Below, piece after piece: positions 43,088 to 53,547 of a stretch of 64,000 bases of DNA; the first letter of the stretch is position 1; every line of letters starts with the position of its first letter. Under the pieces are notes generated by a model. The model made no database searches and was not told the DNA's origin. It saw only the letters and a list, made by a program, of their open reading frames with translations. Made by a program: the position numbers and the translations under genes. Origin of the DNA: Knufia peltigerae (Eukaryota > Ascomycota > Eurotiomycetes > Chaetothyriales > Trichomeriaceae); assembly GCA_030247855.1 (NCBI GenBank), contig JAPDRN010000002.1, positions 434,001 to 498,000 on the forward strand. The letters run 5' to 3'.

Positions 43088-43795
43088 AACGAACGAGTCT
43101 AGTAGAATTGAGTATATCCTGGTATGTGGGAACCATGGAAAAAGGTAGCTTCGGAACACCTATTCATTACACCACCTGCCACCCTCTTTTAACCAACATT
43201 CCTCTGAACGAAGCGTGCTTCCTTTTATACATCACTACCGTGGTGTGTAGGCTTGGCCTTGGCTCATTCCTCTACGCTCATGTGATGGTGATGGAAATTT
43301 TGGTACAGAATTGATCTATTTGTTAGTGGTACAGTGCTTTTCGCATATCAGCTCATGAGCCAGTGCTCAGTCATAAGATCTTGGGCCGGCATCTAGCATT
43401 AACTGGGTGACTATTTAGACACCCGTATAGAGCATGCCCTTCATAAATATAGTAGACAGACCGCTGGCCTGGAATACAAGCAGCCCGGTGAACTGTCCCC
43501 CGTCTCGACGCCCAATGATTCCGTTGTAGAGTTGTAGGATTGATATCTCTGTATGGTGAGAATATATCTCGTGAAGCAGACATCTGCCGGTCATTGATTT
43601 CGTTTGATGGTATTCCAAAACCAAAGCTATGATCAAGAGACCGAATGCCAGGCCGCCTTTCGAGCACGTCCTGTAGTGCGATTTTCATGACCGTCATACT
43701 CCGTACCAGCTGGGAAATTGCGTCGCCCATCGTTAGTATTCTCGTATGAGTGGTGAGGGATTTCCAGATGATGGTGATGGGTGGAAACGACGTGT
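43088..43795. other. Convergent spacer
   Basis: 0.7 kb between the 3' ends of the Myb gene (+) and the orphan mitochondrial-type gene (-). One TACGGAGTA (43697, reverse). No gene supported. Confidence 0.55.
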
Positions 43796-44950
43796 TCAAG
43801 GTCCCGACCAAACTTGTCGTATCATACACTCTGGAGATTTGGGGCCATCTTCAGCGACATGCTCCTCAACCTTCCAGCGCAAGTGAAGAGGGATTCTCTG
43901 CCAGTCGCACTCCAACAAGGCCCTGGCGTGCTCCTCGAGAATCGGAACCATGAACTTTCTCATGCTCTCCGTGACAGGGTTGGCATCCATCTCGACGGCT
44001 TCCCGAACGTACTCGAGAAAGTTCGGCGACCCGGATCGCAGGCAATAGTCGGCGACGTCTTCCGCCGACAGCTTCTTGAACCCTCCTTCACGCAGGATGA
44101 GGACGGTGTCAGCGAGGATCTCGTAGTAGCGTTGCCCCTGGCCATGGCTGAAGACGTATTGATACGCCACGTACGTCCACGGCCACGAAAATGAGAATGC
44201 TTTGGCATATTGTGCCAAGATGAAGGGGAGGAACAGCCGCCTGCCTCTGGGTGTCACGCAACTTCTCATGACGTTGCTCCTGTACAGGTTTCGCAGAGGT
44301 GACGGAGATCTCTCGGCGTGGTGGGCGTTGCTCCAGAACTCGGCCTTGTAGGTGTCATAACCCTTCAGTATACTCCTGAGGTCCCTCAGTTGCAGCCCAA
44401 GGGGGCGACGCCACCAGTGGTGATGGGTCCTTGTACACAGTTGGAACTCGCGTCGTGTCATGTCGGGGACGCCGCCGAGACCGGCGCTCATGGCGTAGAT
44501 GGCCAAGTCCGTACGTTTCGTCCATCTCAGACGTTTCAGAACCTCTTCCTTTTCCGCCTGGTTGGAGCGTGCCTTTGATTCACAGGCCACCCAGAAGCGT
44601 CGGTAGGCACTCACCCATCGGAAAGCGTAGCCAATGTCCGCCAAGAGACCACTACCATCCGTTGTTGGCTTCTGGACGTATTCAAAATTGGGGGGCCGCA
44701 GGCTGTCAAGGGTCGGGGTGTGTTTGGGTCCCAGGTTGTTGTGAGGTCGTCGGTTGATATCGAGGAACGACCGCTTTTCTTGGAAAATGAAGGGAAGTTG
44801 CGCTTCAATTCCATAAGGAGAAATCCGTCTCTTTACAGTACGACGCATCGTGGAGGCATGGCGGAGGAACGCCGTCGAGACATGATGACCGCGAGAAAGA
44901 GGTAGAAGAGGTAGACTCTGGCGAAGGGACCGGTGGAGAATTATGGACAT
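43796..44950 (-). CDS. Probable mitochondrial protein of unknown function
   Basis: 384 residues, single exon, ATG at 44950. I do not recognise a family with confidence. The first about 45 residues contain Arg, Ser and hydrophobics but almost no acid (ILHRSLRQSLPLLPLSRGHH, then STMRRTVKRR), as in a mitochondrial presequence. The body is rich in Trp, Tyr, Arg and His: WVSAYRRFWVACESKARSN, RTHHHWWRRPLGLQLRDLR, a hydrophobic stretch RLFLPFILAQYAKAFSFSWP (about 245-265, possibly membrane-associated), and a helical C-terminus. Similarity in layout to LETM1-like proteins crossed my mind but no diagnostic motif is present. The long intact frame with structured composition supports a real gene. Confidence 0.7.
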   Translation of the reverse strand: MSIILHRSLRQSLPLLPLSRGHHVSTAFLRHASTMRRTVKRRISPYGIEAQLPFIFQEKRSFLDINRRPHNNLGPKHTPTLDSLRPPNFEYVQKPTTDGSGLLADIGYAFRWVSAYRRFWVACESKARSNQAEKEEVLKRLRWTKRTDLAIYAMSAGLGGVPDMTRREFQLCTRTHHHWWRRPLGLQLRDLRSILKGYDTYKAEFWSNAHHAERSPSPLRNLYRSNVMRSCVTPRGRRLFLPFILAQYAKAFSFSWPWTYVAYQYVFSHGQGQRYYEILADTVLILREGGFKKLSAEDVADYCLRSGSPNFLEYVREAVEMDANPVTESMRKFMVPILEEHARALLECDWQRIPLHLRWKVEEHVAEDGPKSPECMIRQVWSGP

Positions 44951-45440
44951 GAGGAGAACACATGCGCATCGAAGGGCAGCTCTCGAGGAGGTTCAGACAG
45001 GAGGTCTGTGAAGAGGAGAACATCCATAAGGCGGTAAGGAACAGTACACATAGCAAGTATCACTGACATTTGTCTGGAGCAGGACAGGATGCGGTACTTG
45101 GTGCCAGTTTGAAAGGAATGAATAAGTTTATTTCGAATACTCTCCGTAAAATCGTATGCGGAGCGACGACGAGGCTGACGAGGCTGATGCGGAGACGGAG
45201 ACAGCGCGAGCATTGTAAATATAACATGTGGCACACCCTGGCCTTTTTCGTCCATGTCATTCTCGACGCTCTTTTCTGCCACTCTTTCTCCTTCCTTACA
45301 CTCGTCGGATACTACCAGTGTGGTTTCGTTCGCCTGTCTGCCATACGTGACTTGACCGGCGTCATGAGATGATGTTTTCTGCATTCTAAGTTGTGGCTAC
45401 TTTTCTCCCATCCTCCCCTTGACGAGTGAGCCTTGTCACA
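44951..45440. promoter_or_regulatory. Divergent promoter, orphan mitochondrial-type gene / UGGT
   Basis: 490 bp between divergent start codons; no UPR element or other named site that I can recognise. Short frames only. Confidence 0.45.
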
Positions 45441-48400
45441 ATGCAACTCCCACGTCTTTTACAAAACAGTGTTGCAGGGGGACTGCTATGTGCGGCTTTG
45501 TTCACGCCACTGACAGGGGCATCGCCCTCTATCAATGTCGCTCTCGAGACATCCTTTTCTGCCGCGCCGTACCTGGTTGAGCTGCTGTATGGCCCCGATC
45601 ATCCCTTTGCATTGTGTGATGAGATGCTTACATACTTCCCAGGGAGACAGCAGCTCTCGAGAATTCCTCCTCATACTTTCCCCTCCTCGATCGCATAGCG
45701 GATGGCGCATTTGTCGATTTACAAACGGAGAAAGAGCTGTACAATAAGTTTATAGAAGTGTTGCAACAAGATGGTCACCTTTCCAACCCTGAATCTCTAT
45801 CCTCCTTCAAATTCGCACTGGCCCTCCATGCTGCGGCTCCGCGGGTCGAGGCCCATTTCCAATACTACAATCATTCGGTCCAACCGCATCTGATGGCTGC
45901 GCAGGACGCCGCCTGTCCGGTATGGGTTTATCTAGATGGCCAGCAATACTGCTCGCCTGCACTCGATCGTGCCCAACAACCCGTGTCTATGCCAGAAGCA
46001 GAAGGAGAACTGCCCTTTGACCGGGTTCTGGGGTCCGACGTCGACGGACCTCATTCTATTCTCTATGCCGACATCACCCATCCGTTGTTCGGTCAATTCC
46101 ACTCTATCGTCAGCCAAACGGCCCGTGAAGGGCGGTCGACGTATAGACTGAGGTACCGACCCTCGACGCTATCAGCCAGGAAGCCCTTGTATGTCAGCGG
46201 CTACGGCGTAGAGTTGGTCCTCAAGCGCACGGATTACATTGTCATTGATGATCGAGATGCCCAGAAGTCCGAAGCATCCAAACCCGAGCAGATATCTTTA
46301 CAGCAAGCTCAGGATGACGACCTGACAGATTTGAAGCCATTGACTAGCTCCGAGGTTGTCAGCCTGAGCGTGAACGCTGCTAGTCTTATAGCTTCCAGCC
46401 CCGACCCTTTGGAAAGACTGCTTCAGATCACTTGTGATTTTCCTCGATACTCTTCTGTCCTTGCTTCTACCAACGCTAGCAAAGAGTTCCTCGCAGAGCA
46501 CAGGGCCAACCGTGAGCAATTCTTACCCTCCGGATACAATGTCTTCTGGATCAATGGCGTTCAAATTGAAGCGCGGCATATCAACGCATACTCCCTTCTC
46601 GAACATCTGCGACGGGAACGGCGTATTATTGGCGATCTGCAGAAGATCGGGTTGGCTCCATCTGAGGCCGTTAGCCTGATGTCGAGCGAGGTCATCGCTG
46701 AAACACAGGCCAATGAGTCTCCCCAGCGGTTCGACTGGCGGGACGACCTTGAGGAGAACAAGGTGTTGATGTGGTTGAATGATCTCGAGCAAGACAAACG
46801 CTACGCTGGCTGGCCTTCAAGTCTACGAGCCTTATTTGCACGCGTCTATCCAGGCCAGCTTCCTCAGGTCGCTCGTGACATTCACAATTTGGTCGTTCCC
46901 ATTGATATGACTGATGTCAAAGACATTGAGCTTGTTACCACGGCTCTCCAGAACTTGGTCAAAAGATCGGTTCCAATCAGGGTTGCCTTGGTGCCGACAG
47001 GTACCGGCGCCGTTGCTGACATCTATTCCAAATTGTCATACCACATCCTGGATACATACGGTCTCGGCACGTTAATGTCGTTCTTTACTGAGATTGCGTC
47101 GAGCAAAAAGCTACCAGCAAGTCCTGAGAAGGCTTTTACGACCGCAATCAAGGGCCGATCTCTCCGCGAAGGCAAAGAGGTAACACCTTATGAAGGGATC
47201 TTGCAAGCCGAGCCCCTAGATGCGAAGCTCAAAGCACGAGATGCTTATGTGAAGCGTTTAGCTCTTGGGAGTGCAAATCGGCCTTTCGTTGTCAATGGTG
47301 TTGTTTTGCCACGCAGTGAGAACTGGTTTGAAGTACTCAGCTCGAGAGTCTTTTCTGACCTGCAATTGTTGCAACAAGCTATCTATGAGGGCGCCATAGA
47401 AGAAGAAGGGTGGATACCGGGGATTCTCCTTTTCTCAGCTGCCGCACGCCGCAATGAACTGGTCTTTCCAAGTGATCCTAAAAACGTTGAGATTGTGGAC
47501 ATCAACCGTCTGACAAATGACTTTGCAAACGAGTTTGCCGCCTTGCCGCGGATCCTCGGCAATGCTGCGACGCTTTTGAGTGACCGAGCTCATGTCTTTG
47601 TGATCGCTGATCTAAGTACAGCTGCTGGTCGTGCCTTTCTTCAGCAAGCGCTGGACTTTTGGGAAGCTCATCCTGAAGCCGATCTCTTAATTTTGCACAA
47701 TCCATTGCCAGACTCGGAACTCCATTCCGTAGCTTCTGGATTGCACGCACTCACACAACATGGCCGAGACCTCACAGTTGAGCAAGTACGAACCCTTCTG
47801 GAACAAGACACCATTTTACCGGAAGGAGAGGAAGAAGCTGGCAGATTCTGGGCTTCCTATTGGGGCCTGCTGAACCAAGTAGGGCTTGAGATGGGCCAGA
47901 ATGGTCTGTGGTTGAATGGCCGTGTCATTGCTCCAGTAGACGACTCGTTTATGGCGACTGACTTCGAATCGCTACTCGAATACGAGCGCCGAGAACGGAT
48001 GGCTCCTGTGACTACTGCCATCACCAGTCTGGGTCTCGAAGAACGATTCGGTGACGCCCTGGATCTTGCGAAAGTCACTTCCCTTGTGGCAAGGTCGCTC
48101 AAATCTGATCTTCCTGAAGGTCTCAGAGAGTCTGCACCGCTCATCAGAATGGATCGTTTCAAAATTTGGAATGACACACACACGTCCTTCAAAATATCCA
48201 ATGGGGACAATCCCACCATACAAGTTGTTGCTGTGGTTGATCCTGCCTCGGAGGTTGTACAGCAATGGGTGCCCATATTGAAGACACTGTCTCATCTCAG
48301 TGGAGTCAGCGTTAAGATCTTTTTGAACCCGAAGGACAGGTTGGCCGAGCTTCCAGTAAAACGATTTTACCGTCAGGTCGTCAGCTCAGAACCCACATTC

Positions 48401-49957
48401 GATTCTGAAGGGTCTCTGCAAGAGCCTACAGCGTCCTTCCAACGGATACCCAGAGACATTCTTTTCAATCTTGGAATGACCGTACCACCATCATGGCTTG
48501 TTGCACCGAAAGAGTGTACATACGATCTCGACAACATCAAATTGAGCAGCGTGGCTGACGGGGATAACATTGACGCAGTGTACGAGCTGGAGCATATCTT
48601 GATCGAGGGACATGCTCGGGACGTAACGACTGGTCCACCTCCACGTGGCGTACAACTCTTGCTTGGCACCGAACAAGAGCCTCACTTTACGGACACCATC
48701 ATCATGGCAAATCTAGGCTATTTCCAATTCAAAGCGAACCCCGGCTTTTGGCATATCACATTAAAGCCTGGAAGATCTTCAAAGATCTTCAGTATTGACA
48801 GCGTAGGCCCACAAGGATATGCTGCCCAGCCCGACGACGAGACAACATCGGTCGCACTGTTGTCATTCCAAGGGGCAACCTTATTCCCGCGACTATCCCG
48901 GAAGCCTGGTATGGAGGATGAAGATGTGTTAGAGGCTTCGGGTGGAGCAATGGACTACTTGAACAAAGGCGCTTCGTTCGCTTCCTCGGCTCTTTCTTCC
49001 CTTGGCTTGAAGACGAAGTCCTCAAACAATGCCGATATCAACATCTTTTCAGTCGCATCTGGCCATCTCTACGAACGTATGCTGAACATCATGATGGTCT
49101 CCGTAATGAAACATACCAAGCATACAGTCAAGTTTTGGTTCATTGAACAGTTCTTGTCTCCATCATTCAAGTCGACCTTACCGGACATGGCAGAACATTA
49201 TGGTTTCGATTATGAGATGGTTACTTACAAATGGCCACACTGGCTGCGGGGACAAAAGGAGAAACAGCGTGAGATCTGGGGATACAAGATTTTGTTCTTG
49301 GACGTGTTGTTCCCTCTGGACCTCGACAAAGTGATCTTTGTGGACGCCGACCAGATTGTTCGCACTGACATGATGGAGCTGAACAAAGTTGACCTCAAAG
49401 GTGCACCGTACGGGTTTACACCGATGTGCGACTCCCGTACGGAAATGGAAGGGTTCCGATTCTGGAAACAAGGTTACTGGGAGACCTATCTCCGGGGCAA
49501 GCCATATCACATCTCGGCTCTCTATGTGGTCGATCTGAAACGATTCCGTCAACTCGCGGCTGGCGATCGGCTACGACAACAGTACCAGGCTCTGTCATCG
49601 GACCCGAACAGCCTGAGTAACTTGGACCAGGATCTACCAAATCACATGCAGCACGTCCTGCCCATACACAGTCTCAGCCAAGAGTGGCTGTGGTGCGAGA
49701 CGTGGTGTAGTGACGAGAGCCTCGGCGTGGCCAAGACAATTGATCTTTGTAACAATCCTCTGACGAAGGAGCCCAAGCTCGACAGGGCAAGAAGGCAGGT
49801 TCCCGAATGGACGGAATACGACGAGGAGATTGCTAGTGTGTTGAAGGAGGCTGCGGGGAAGAGGAGCAGCCGTCAGTTGCCGGAAGTGGATGAGGTTGCT
49901 GGAAAAAAAGAAGATATTGTGGCTGCTGATGATGAAAGAAAGAGGGATGAATTATGA
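45441..49957 (+). CDS. UDP-glucose:glycoprotein glucosyltransferase (UGGT)
   Basis: ER-lumen folding sensor that reglucosylates N-glycans on misfolded glycoproteins for the calnexin cycle. Two exons, 45441-45586 and 45643-49957 (56-nt intron, GTATGG...CCAG), give 1486 residues, the normal UGGT size. The N-terminal signal peptide (about 1-30, LLCAALFTPLTGASP) is followed by SINVALETSFSAAPYLVELL, which splices to ETAALENSSSYFPLLDRIADG. Residues about 40-1150 cover the thioredoxin-like sensor domains and beta-sandwiches. Residues about 1195-1450 are the GT24 catalytic domain: INIFSVASGHLYERMLNIMM, KFWFIEQFLSP, EIWGYKILFLDVLFP, VIFVDADQIVRTD (DxD motif) and CNNPLTKEPKLDRARR. The chain ends in RDEL, an ER-retrieval signal variant. 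The splice was chosen because it restores the conserved N-terminus. Confidence 0.96.
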
Positions 49958-50205
49958 TTTTGTCAAAAAGCTAGAGAGGGACACAAAAGAGAAAAGAGCA
50001 AAACTAAATTTTGATAACTTGGGTGCTTATACTGTGTATACTACCACGTGAAAGAGACACAATTTAGATATAGACTCTGTAACAACAGCTATGCACTATT
50101 TCCGTGACATCAGAGCACAATTTGTAGACTATGAAACCTCGTTTTGCGTTGTGATCCATCGATCAATTATTTCCATACACCGTAAACAGAAACTCCGGCT
50201 AATTA

Positions 50206-51231
50206 TCAATGAACTGGGGAAATATGAGGCATGGCGGTCGTTAGTGTAGCAGACGTAGATGTAGTGGTGGGTGTAGTAGTAGGGTTTGATGCTCGAGGTA
50301 CACCCGTGGGAACATCAGTGATGCTCATCGAGGACGTATCTGATGCCGGCAACCGACCACCCCGGACGTTGACCTGCAACGAAGGGCCCAGCAGTTTGGG
50401 GTCTCCCAAGCCGCTGTCTCGCTGTGACCTCCATTCAACAAACTCTTCCATGGTGGTGCCTATCTTGACGTGCTTGTTCTCGTTCCTCTGGGTCTCGACC
50501 GTGGTGAAGGGTACGGCTTTTACGTGGGCCGCCACATGTTGTTGCTGTTGTTGTTGTTGTTGCTCACCACACGGGAGACTTCGAGTTTCCGGGGGATAAT
50601 CGTGACCCGTGTACAACTTGTAATGGCCCGGGAGGGATAGCAATTTCTGCGTGGACCGGTAGAGCTCCGTGGCTGAGCCCCCTGGGAAATCACATCGAGC
50701 GGACCCGACGTCCGGATTAAAGATCGAGTCTCCGGTGAAGACGTTCGAGCCGATGACGTACCCGATGTGATCTGGCGTGTGTCCGGGGAGGTGGATGACT
50801 TGAACCTCGAGGTTGCCGATGTTGAAGGTCTCATCGTCGGTGAAGAGATGGTCAAAGGCAGACTCGAGTTCTGACGCCGGGATGTTGTACTTCTTGGACA
50901 TTGTCTCCTGAACCTGTCGAATACGTTCACCGATACAGATCTGGGGAGGGGCACGGGAGGGCCGGCGCTGCAAGAGTGAGCTCTGGAGGTAGCGAGACGA
51001 GGTCAAGTGGTCGGCGTGGGCGTGCGTCTCGAGGATCCGCGAGACGGTGTAGTCGTGCTGCGTGATGAGGTCCAGAATCTTGTCGGCAGAGTGAGTGCTG
51101 ACTCTTCCCGTGTTCTTGTCGTAATCCAAAACCGGGTCCATGATGACGGCCTCCTTGGTGGCTTCGTCCGCCACGACGTACTGCCATGTGCCGGTGGAGG
51201 GTTCAAAGAGGGTGTGTACTCTCGGCTCCAT
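50206..51231 (-). CDS. Metallo-beta-lactamase protein, persulfide dioxygenase (ETHE1) type
   Basis: 341 residues from the ATG at 51231; the frame continues upstream but with no ATG. ETHE1-type enzymes oxidise glutathione persulfide to sulfite in sulfide detoxification. Visible: VIMDPVLDYD near the N-terminus, the iron site THAHADHLTSSRYL (about 70-83), HLPGHTPDHIGYVIG, FTGDSIFNPDVGSARCDFPGG (the GSARxDFPGG run separates ETHE1 from glyoxalase II) and KLYTGHDYPP. A run of eight glutamines interrupts the protein after the last metal ligand, and the C-terminal about 60 residues are Thr/Pro/Ser-rich. Human ETHE1 is mitochondrial, but no presequence is evident from this start; a cytosolic form or an unseen upstream exon are alternatives. 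Confidence 0.88.
   Translation of the reverse strand: MEPRVHTLFEPSTGTWQYVVADEATKEAVIMDPVLDYDKNTGRVSTHSADKILDLITQHDYTVSRILETHAHADHLTSSRYLQSSLLQRRPSRAPPQICIGERIRQVQETMSKKYNIPASELESAFDHLFTDDETFNIGNLEVQVIHLPGHTPDHIGYVIGSNVFTGDSIFNPDVGSARCDFPGGSATELYRSTQKLLSLPGHYKLYTGHDYPPETRSLPCGEQQQQQQQQHVAAHVKAVPFTTVETQRNENKHVKIGTTMEEFVEWRSQRDSGLGDPKLLGPSLQVNVRGGRLPASDTSSMSITDVPTGVPRASNPTTTPTTTSTSATLTTAMPHISPVH
50537..50563 (-). repeat. CAA/CAG repeat encoding poly-Gln
   Basis: Eight consecutive glutamine codons (CAA with one CAG) in the metallo-beta-lactamase gene, just after the HDYPP motif. A likely length-variable site. Confidence 0.85.
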
Positions 51232-52197
51232 GATTATTGTTGTTGTAGTTGTTATAGGAGAACGACGGGTGGAATGTGTGGTCCGATCTAGTGTGGTGTT
51301 CAAGTTATACGAGGGCTGTTGTAGTTGTTGCCTTGGACTTCTTCCTCCTCGTCAGCGATTTTGAGCATAAAACAGAATCTCTGGTTTGTCTTACATTAAT
51401 ACAGACTCGGAAGCCGTTGACACCGGCAAAGACTGAGTAAACCTGACTTCCCGGGGGTATGAGGGTGAGATCGGGCTCTGGAGTTTGAAACCCGATGGAG
51501 AAGCTCTTGTTGTTAACTGCCGGACAGACGGTTGAACACTTTGGAGACTCTTCGTGGTCCTCGAAATCATTGAGGCCGTCGGTAACATTGATCCCATCTG
51601 AGGGTGTGCTCACCTTCTCCAGCCAAGAGGGCCGTCAGAAGATATTTATGTCTCCATGGCTGGTGGTGTCATAGTCCCCGAGCTGGAGGCCGTCGACGAC
51701 TCAGAAGCCCCAGCAAGGGGAATTCGGGTTTCACCACACCATGAACACGGGCTTTCTAGCCCAATTGGCAGGTCGATCACAAGCTGAAGAGATACGGTCA
51801 AGCTTTGTGGCTGGTACTGTCGTGTACTTGGTAGTCTGGGGAGACATTCTTGAAGCTCTGTTAACGTGTGTACATTACCTAGGTACTTACAAGGTGGCGT
51901 GTTCAAGCTTCCATTGATCTAGGATAGCCGCATTGTAGGTAAGTAGAGGCCGGTACCACCAGAGCAATGGCAGTGAGCACAATGAGCGTGGTTGTGCCTC
52001 TAGTATCTATTCATTGTGGTGTTGCATGTCGTTAGAGCGTCACAGGAGAATCGTACGGCGCATTCGCGGGGTTCATCAGGCCGCGACTAGCCGCATCTCG
52101 ACGATTACGACGACCGCACTCAAGAGTCCAAATTAATTCGACAAGCAAAGGATCAACTAACGTAGCGAGGTTATTGTCCTCAACAACTTCTGCTATC
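51232..52197. promoter_or_regulatory. Divergent promoter, persulfide dioxygenase / aminopeptidase
   Basis: 0.97 kb. It contains the palindromic core TACCTAGGTA at 51876-51885. A minus-strand frame at 51305-51613 (102 codons) starts with GTG rather than ATG and shows no known motif, so I do not call it a gene. Confidence 0.5.
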
Positions 52198-53547
52198 ATG
52201 TCTGTCACCGACGCAACTCTCAAAGCAAAATATCCCGCCAAAGCCCACTGCCGGCGTGTTGCCAAATACCTCACCGACGCAGGCTTCGCTCGAGATGGAG
52301 TTATCTATCTGGAGGCACAGAAGACGAAGATGGTCGAGGACGATGACCAGGCCATGCACTTCCGACAGCGTAGATACTTCTTCTACCTCTCCGGCTGCAA
52401 GCTGCCCGACGCCTATCTCACATACAACATCCCCCAAGACCAACTCACCCTCTTCATCCCTCCCATCGACCCGGACAGTGTTATATGGGCCGGACTACCG
52501 GAATCCAAAGAGGAGGCATATCGGAAATACGACGTTGACCATGTGCTATACACTGATGAAGTCAACGCTGCATTGGCAGCATACGGCCCGTCAGGTTCGA
52601 CCACCGTCTATGCTATTCCCGAACAAGTATCGGAGCATATCACATTCCTCCCCTTCAAGGCAACACAGTTCTCCTGCTTGAAAGAAGCCATCGACGAATG
52701 CCGCGTGGTCAAGGATAGCTATGAGGTTGCATTGATTAAGAAAGCCAATGAGATCTCGACACTTGCACACATTGAAGCGGCTAAGGTGGTACGGAATGCC
52801 ACAAACGAGCAGGAACTTTATGGCGCGTTCATTGGGACTTGCATATCACATGGCGCCCATGAACAGGCTTATCACTCTGTATGCGCGAGTGGAACGAGCT
52901 GCTCGACCCTGCATTACGTTCGTAATGACCAGCCGCTTCGAGAACGCCTCAACATTCTACTCGATGCTGGCGCCGAGTATGAATGCTACTGTGCAGATAT
53001 CACTCGCACCTTCCCCATCACCGGCACGTTCACGCCCGAGTCCAAAACCATTTATGATATTGTGGACGAGATGCAAGAGTCGTGTTTCAAGTTGCTTCAT
53101 GCCAATGTAAAGTGGGAAGATGTGCACGAGAACGCGCATTGGGTTGCAATCCGTGGTTTGCTGAAAGCAGGCATCCTGGTTGGGAACGAGCAAGAGATCT
53201 TCGACAAGCGGATTAGCGTGGCTTTCTTCCCACATGGTCTGGGCCACTATTTGGGCATGGATACGCACGACACAGGTGGTCACGCGGACTACGAAGACCC
53301 AGACACCATGTTCAAATACCTCCGGGTGAGGGGAGAGGTTCCCGCAGGCGCCGTCATCACGGTCGAGCCAGGAATATACTTCTGCAAGTTCATCCTGGAC
53401 CCAGTCCTTGAGGACCCAGAGTTAAGCAAATATATTGACCGGAGCGTGCTTGACAGGTATTGGACCGTTGGAGGTGTGAGGATCGAGGACGATGTGCATA
53501 TCACGCAGGATGGCTACGAGAATCTAACCGACACACCAAAGCTGTGA
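52198..53547 (+). CDS. pepP: Xaa-Pro aminopeptidase / prolidase family (pepP type, M24B)
   Basis: Removes an N-terminal residue before proline, or splits Xaa-Pro dipeptides, using two metal ions. Single exon, 449 residues, ATG at 52198. The N-terminal domain (about 1-170) has FRQRRYFFYLSGCKLPDAYL, typical of AMPP. The pita-bread domain shows all five ligands in context: DAGAEYECYCADITRTFP (two Asp), FPHGLGHYLGMDTHD (His), VEPGIYF (Glu) and GVRIEDDV (Glu), plus HSVCASGTSCSTLHY. Length and motifs match the cytosolic fungal pepP group. No targeting signal. There is a short leader with CT-rich sequence just before the start. Confidence 0.93.
   Translation: MSVTDATLKAKYPAKAHCRRVAKYLTDAGFARDGVIYLEAQKTKMVEDDDQAMHFRQRRYFFYLSGCKLPDAYLTYNIPQDQLTLFIPPIDPDSVIWAGLPESKEEAYRKYDVDHVLYTDEVNAALAAYGPSGSTTVYAIPEQVSEHITFLPFKATQFSCLKEAIDECRVVKDSYEVALIKKANEISTLAHIEAAKVVRNATNEQELYGAFIGTCISHGAHEQAYHSVCASGTSCSTLHYVRNDQPLRERLNILLDAGAEYECYCADITRTFPITGTFTPESKTIYDIVDEMQESCFKLLHANVKWEDVHENAHWVAIRGLLKAGILVGNEQEIFDKRISVAFFPHGLGHYLGMDTHDTGGHADYEDPDTMFKYLRVRGEVPAGAVITVEPGIYFCKFILDPVLEDPELSKYIDRSVLDRYWTVGGVRIEDDVHITQDGYENLTDTPKL

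Noticed and set aside
51305..51613. 102-codon minus-strand frame between persulfide dioxygenase and aminopeptidase
   Set aside because: Starts at GTG, no recognisable domain, and no splice partner that extends it sensibly.
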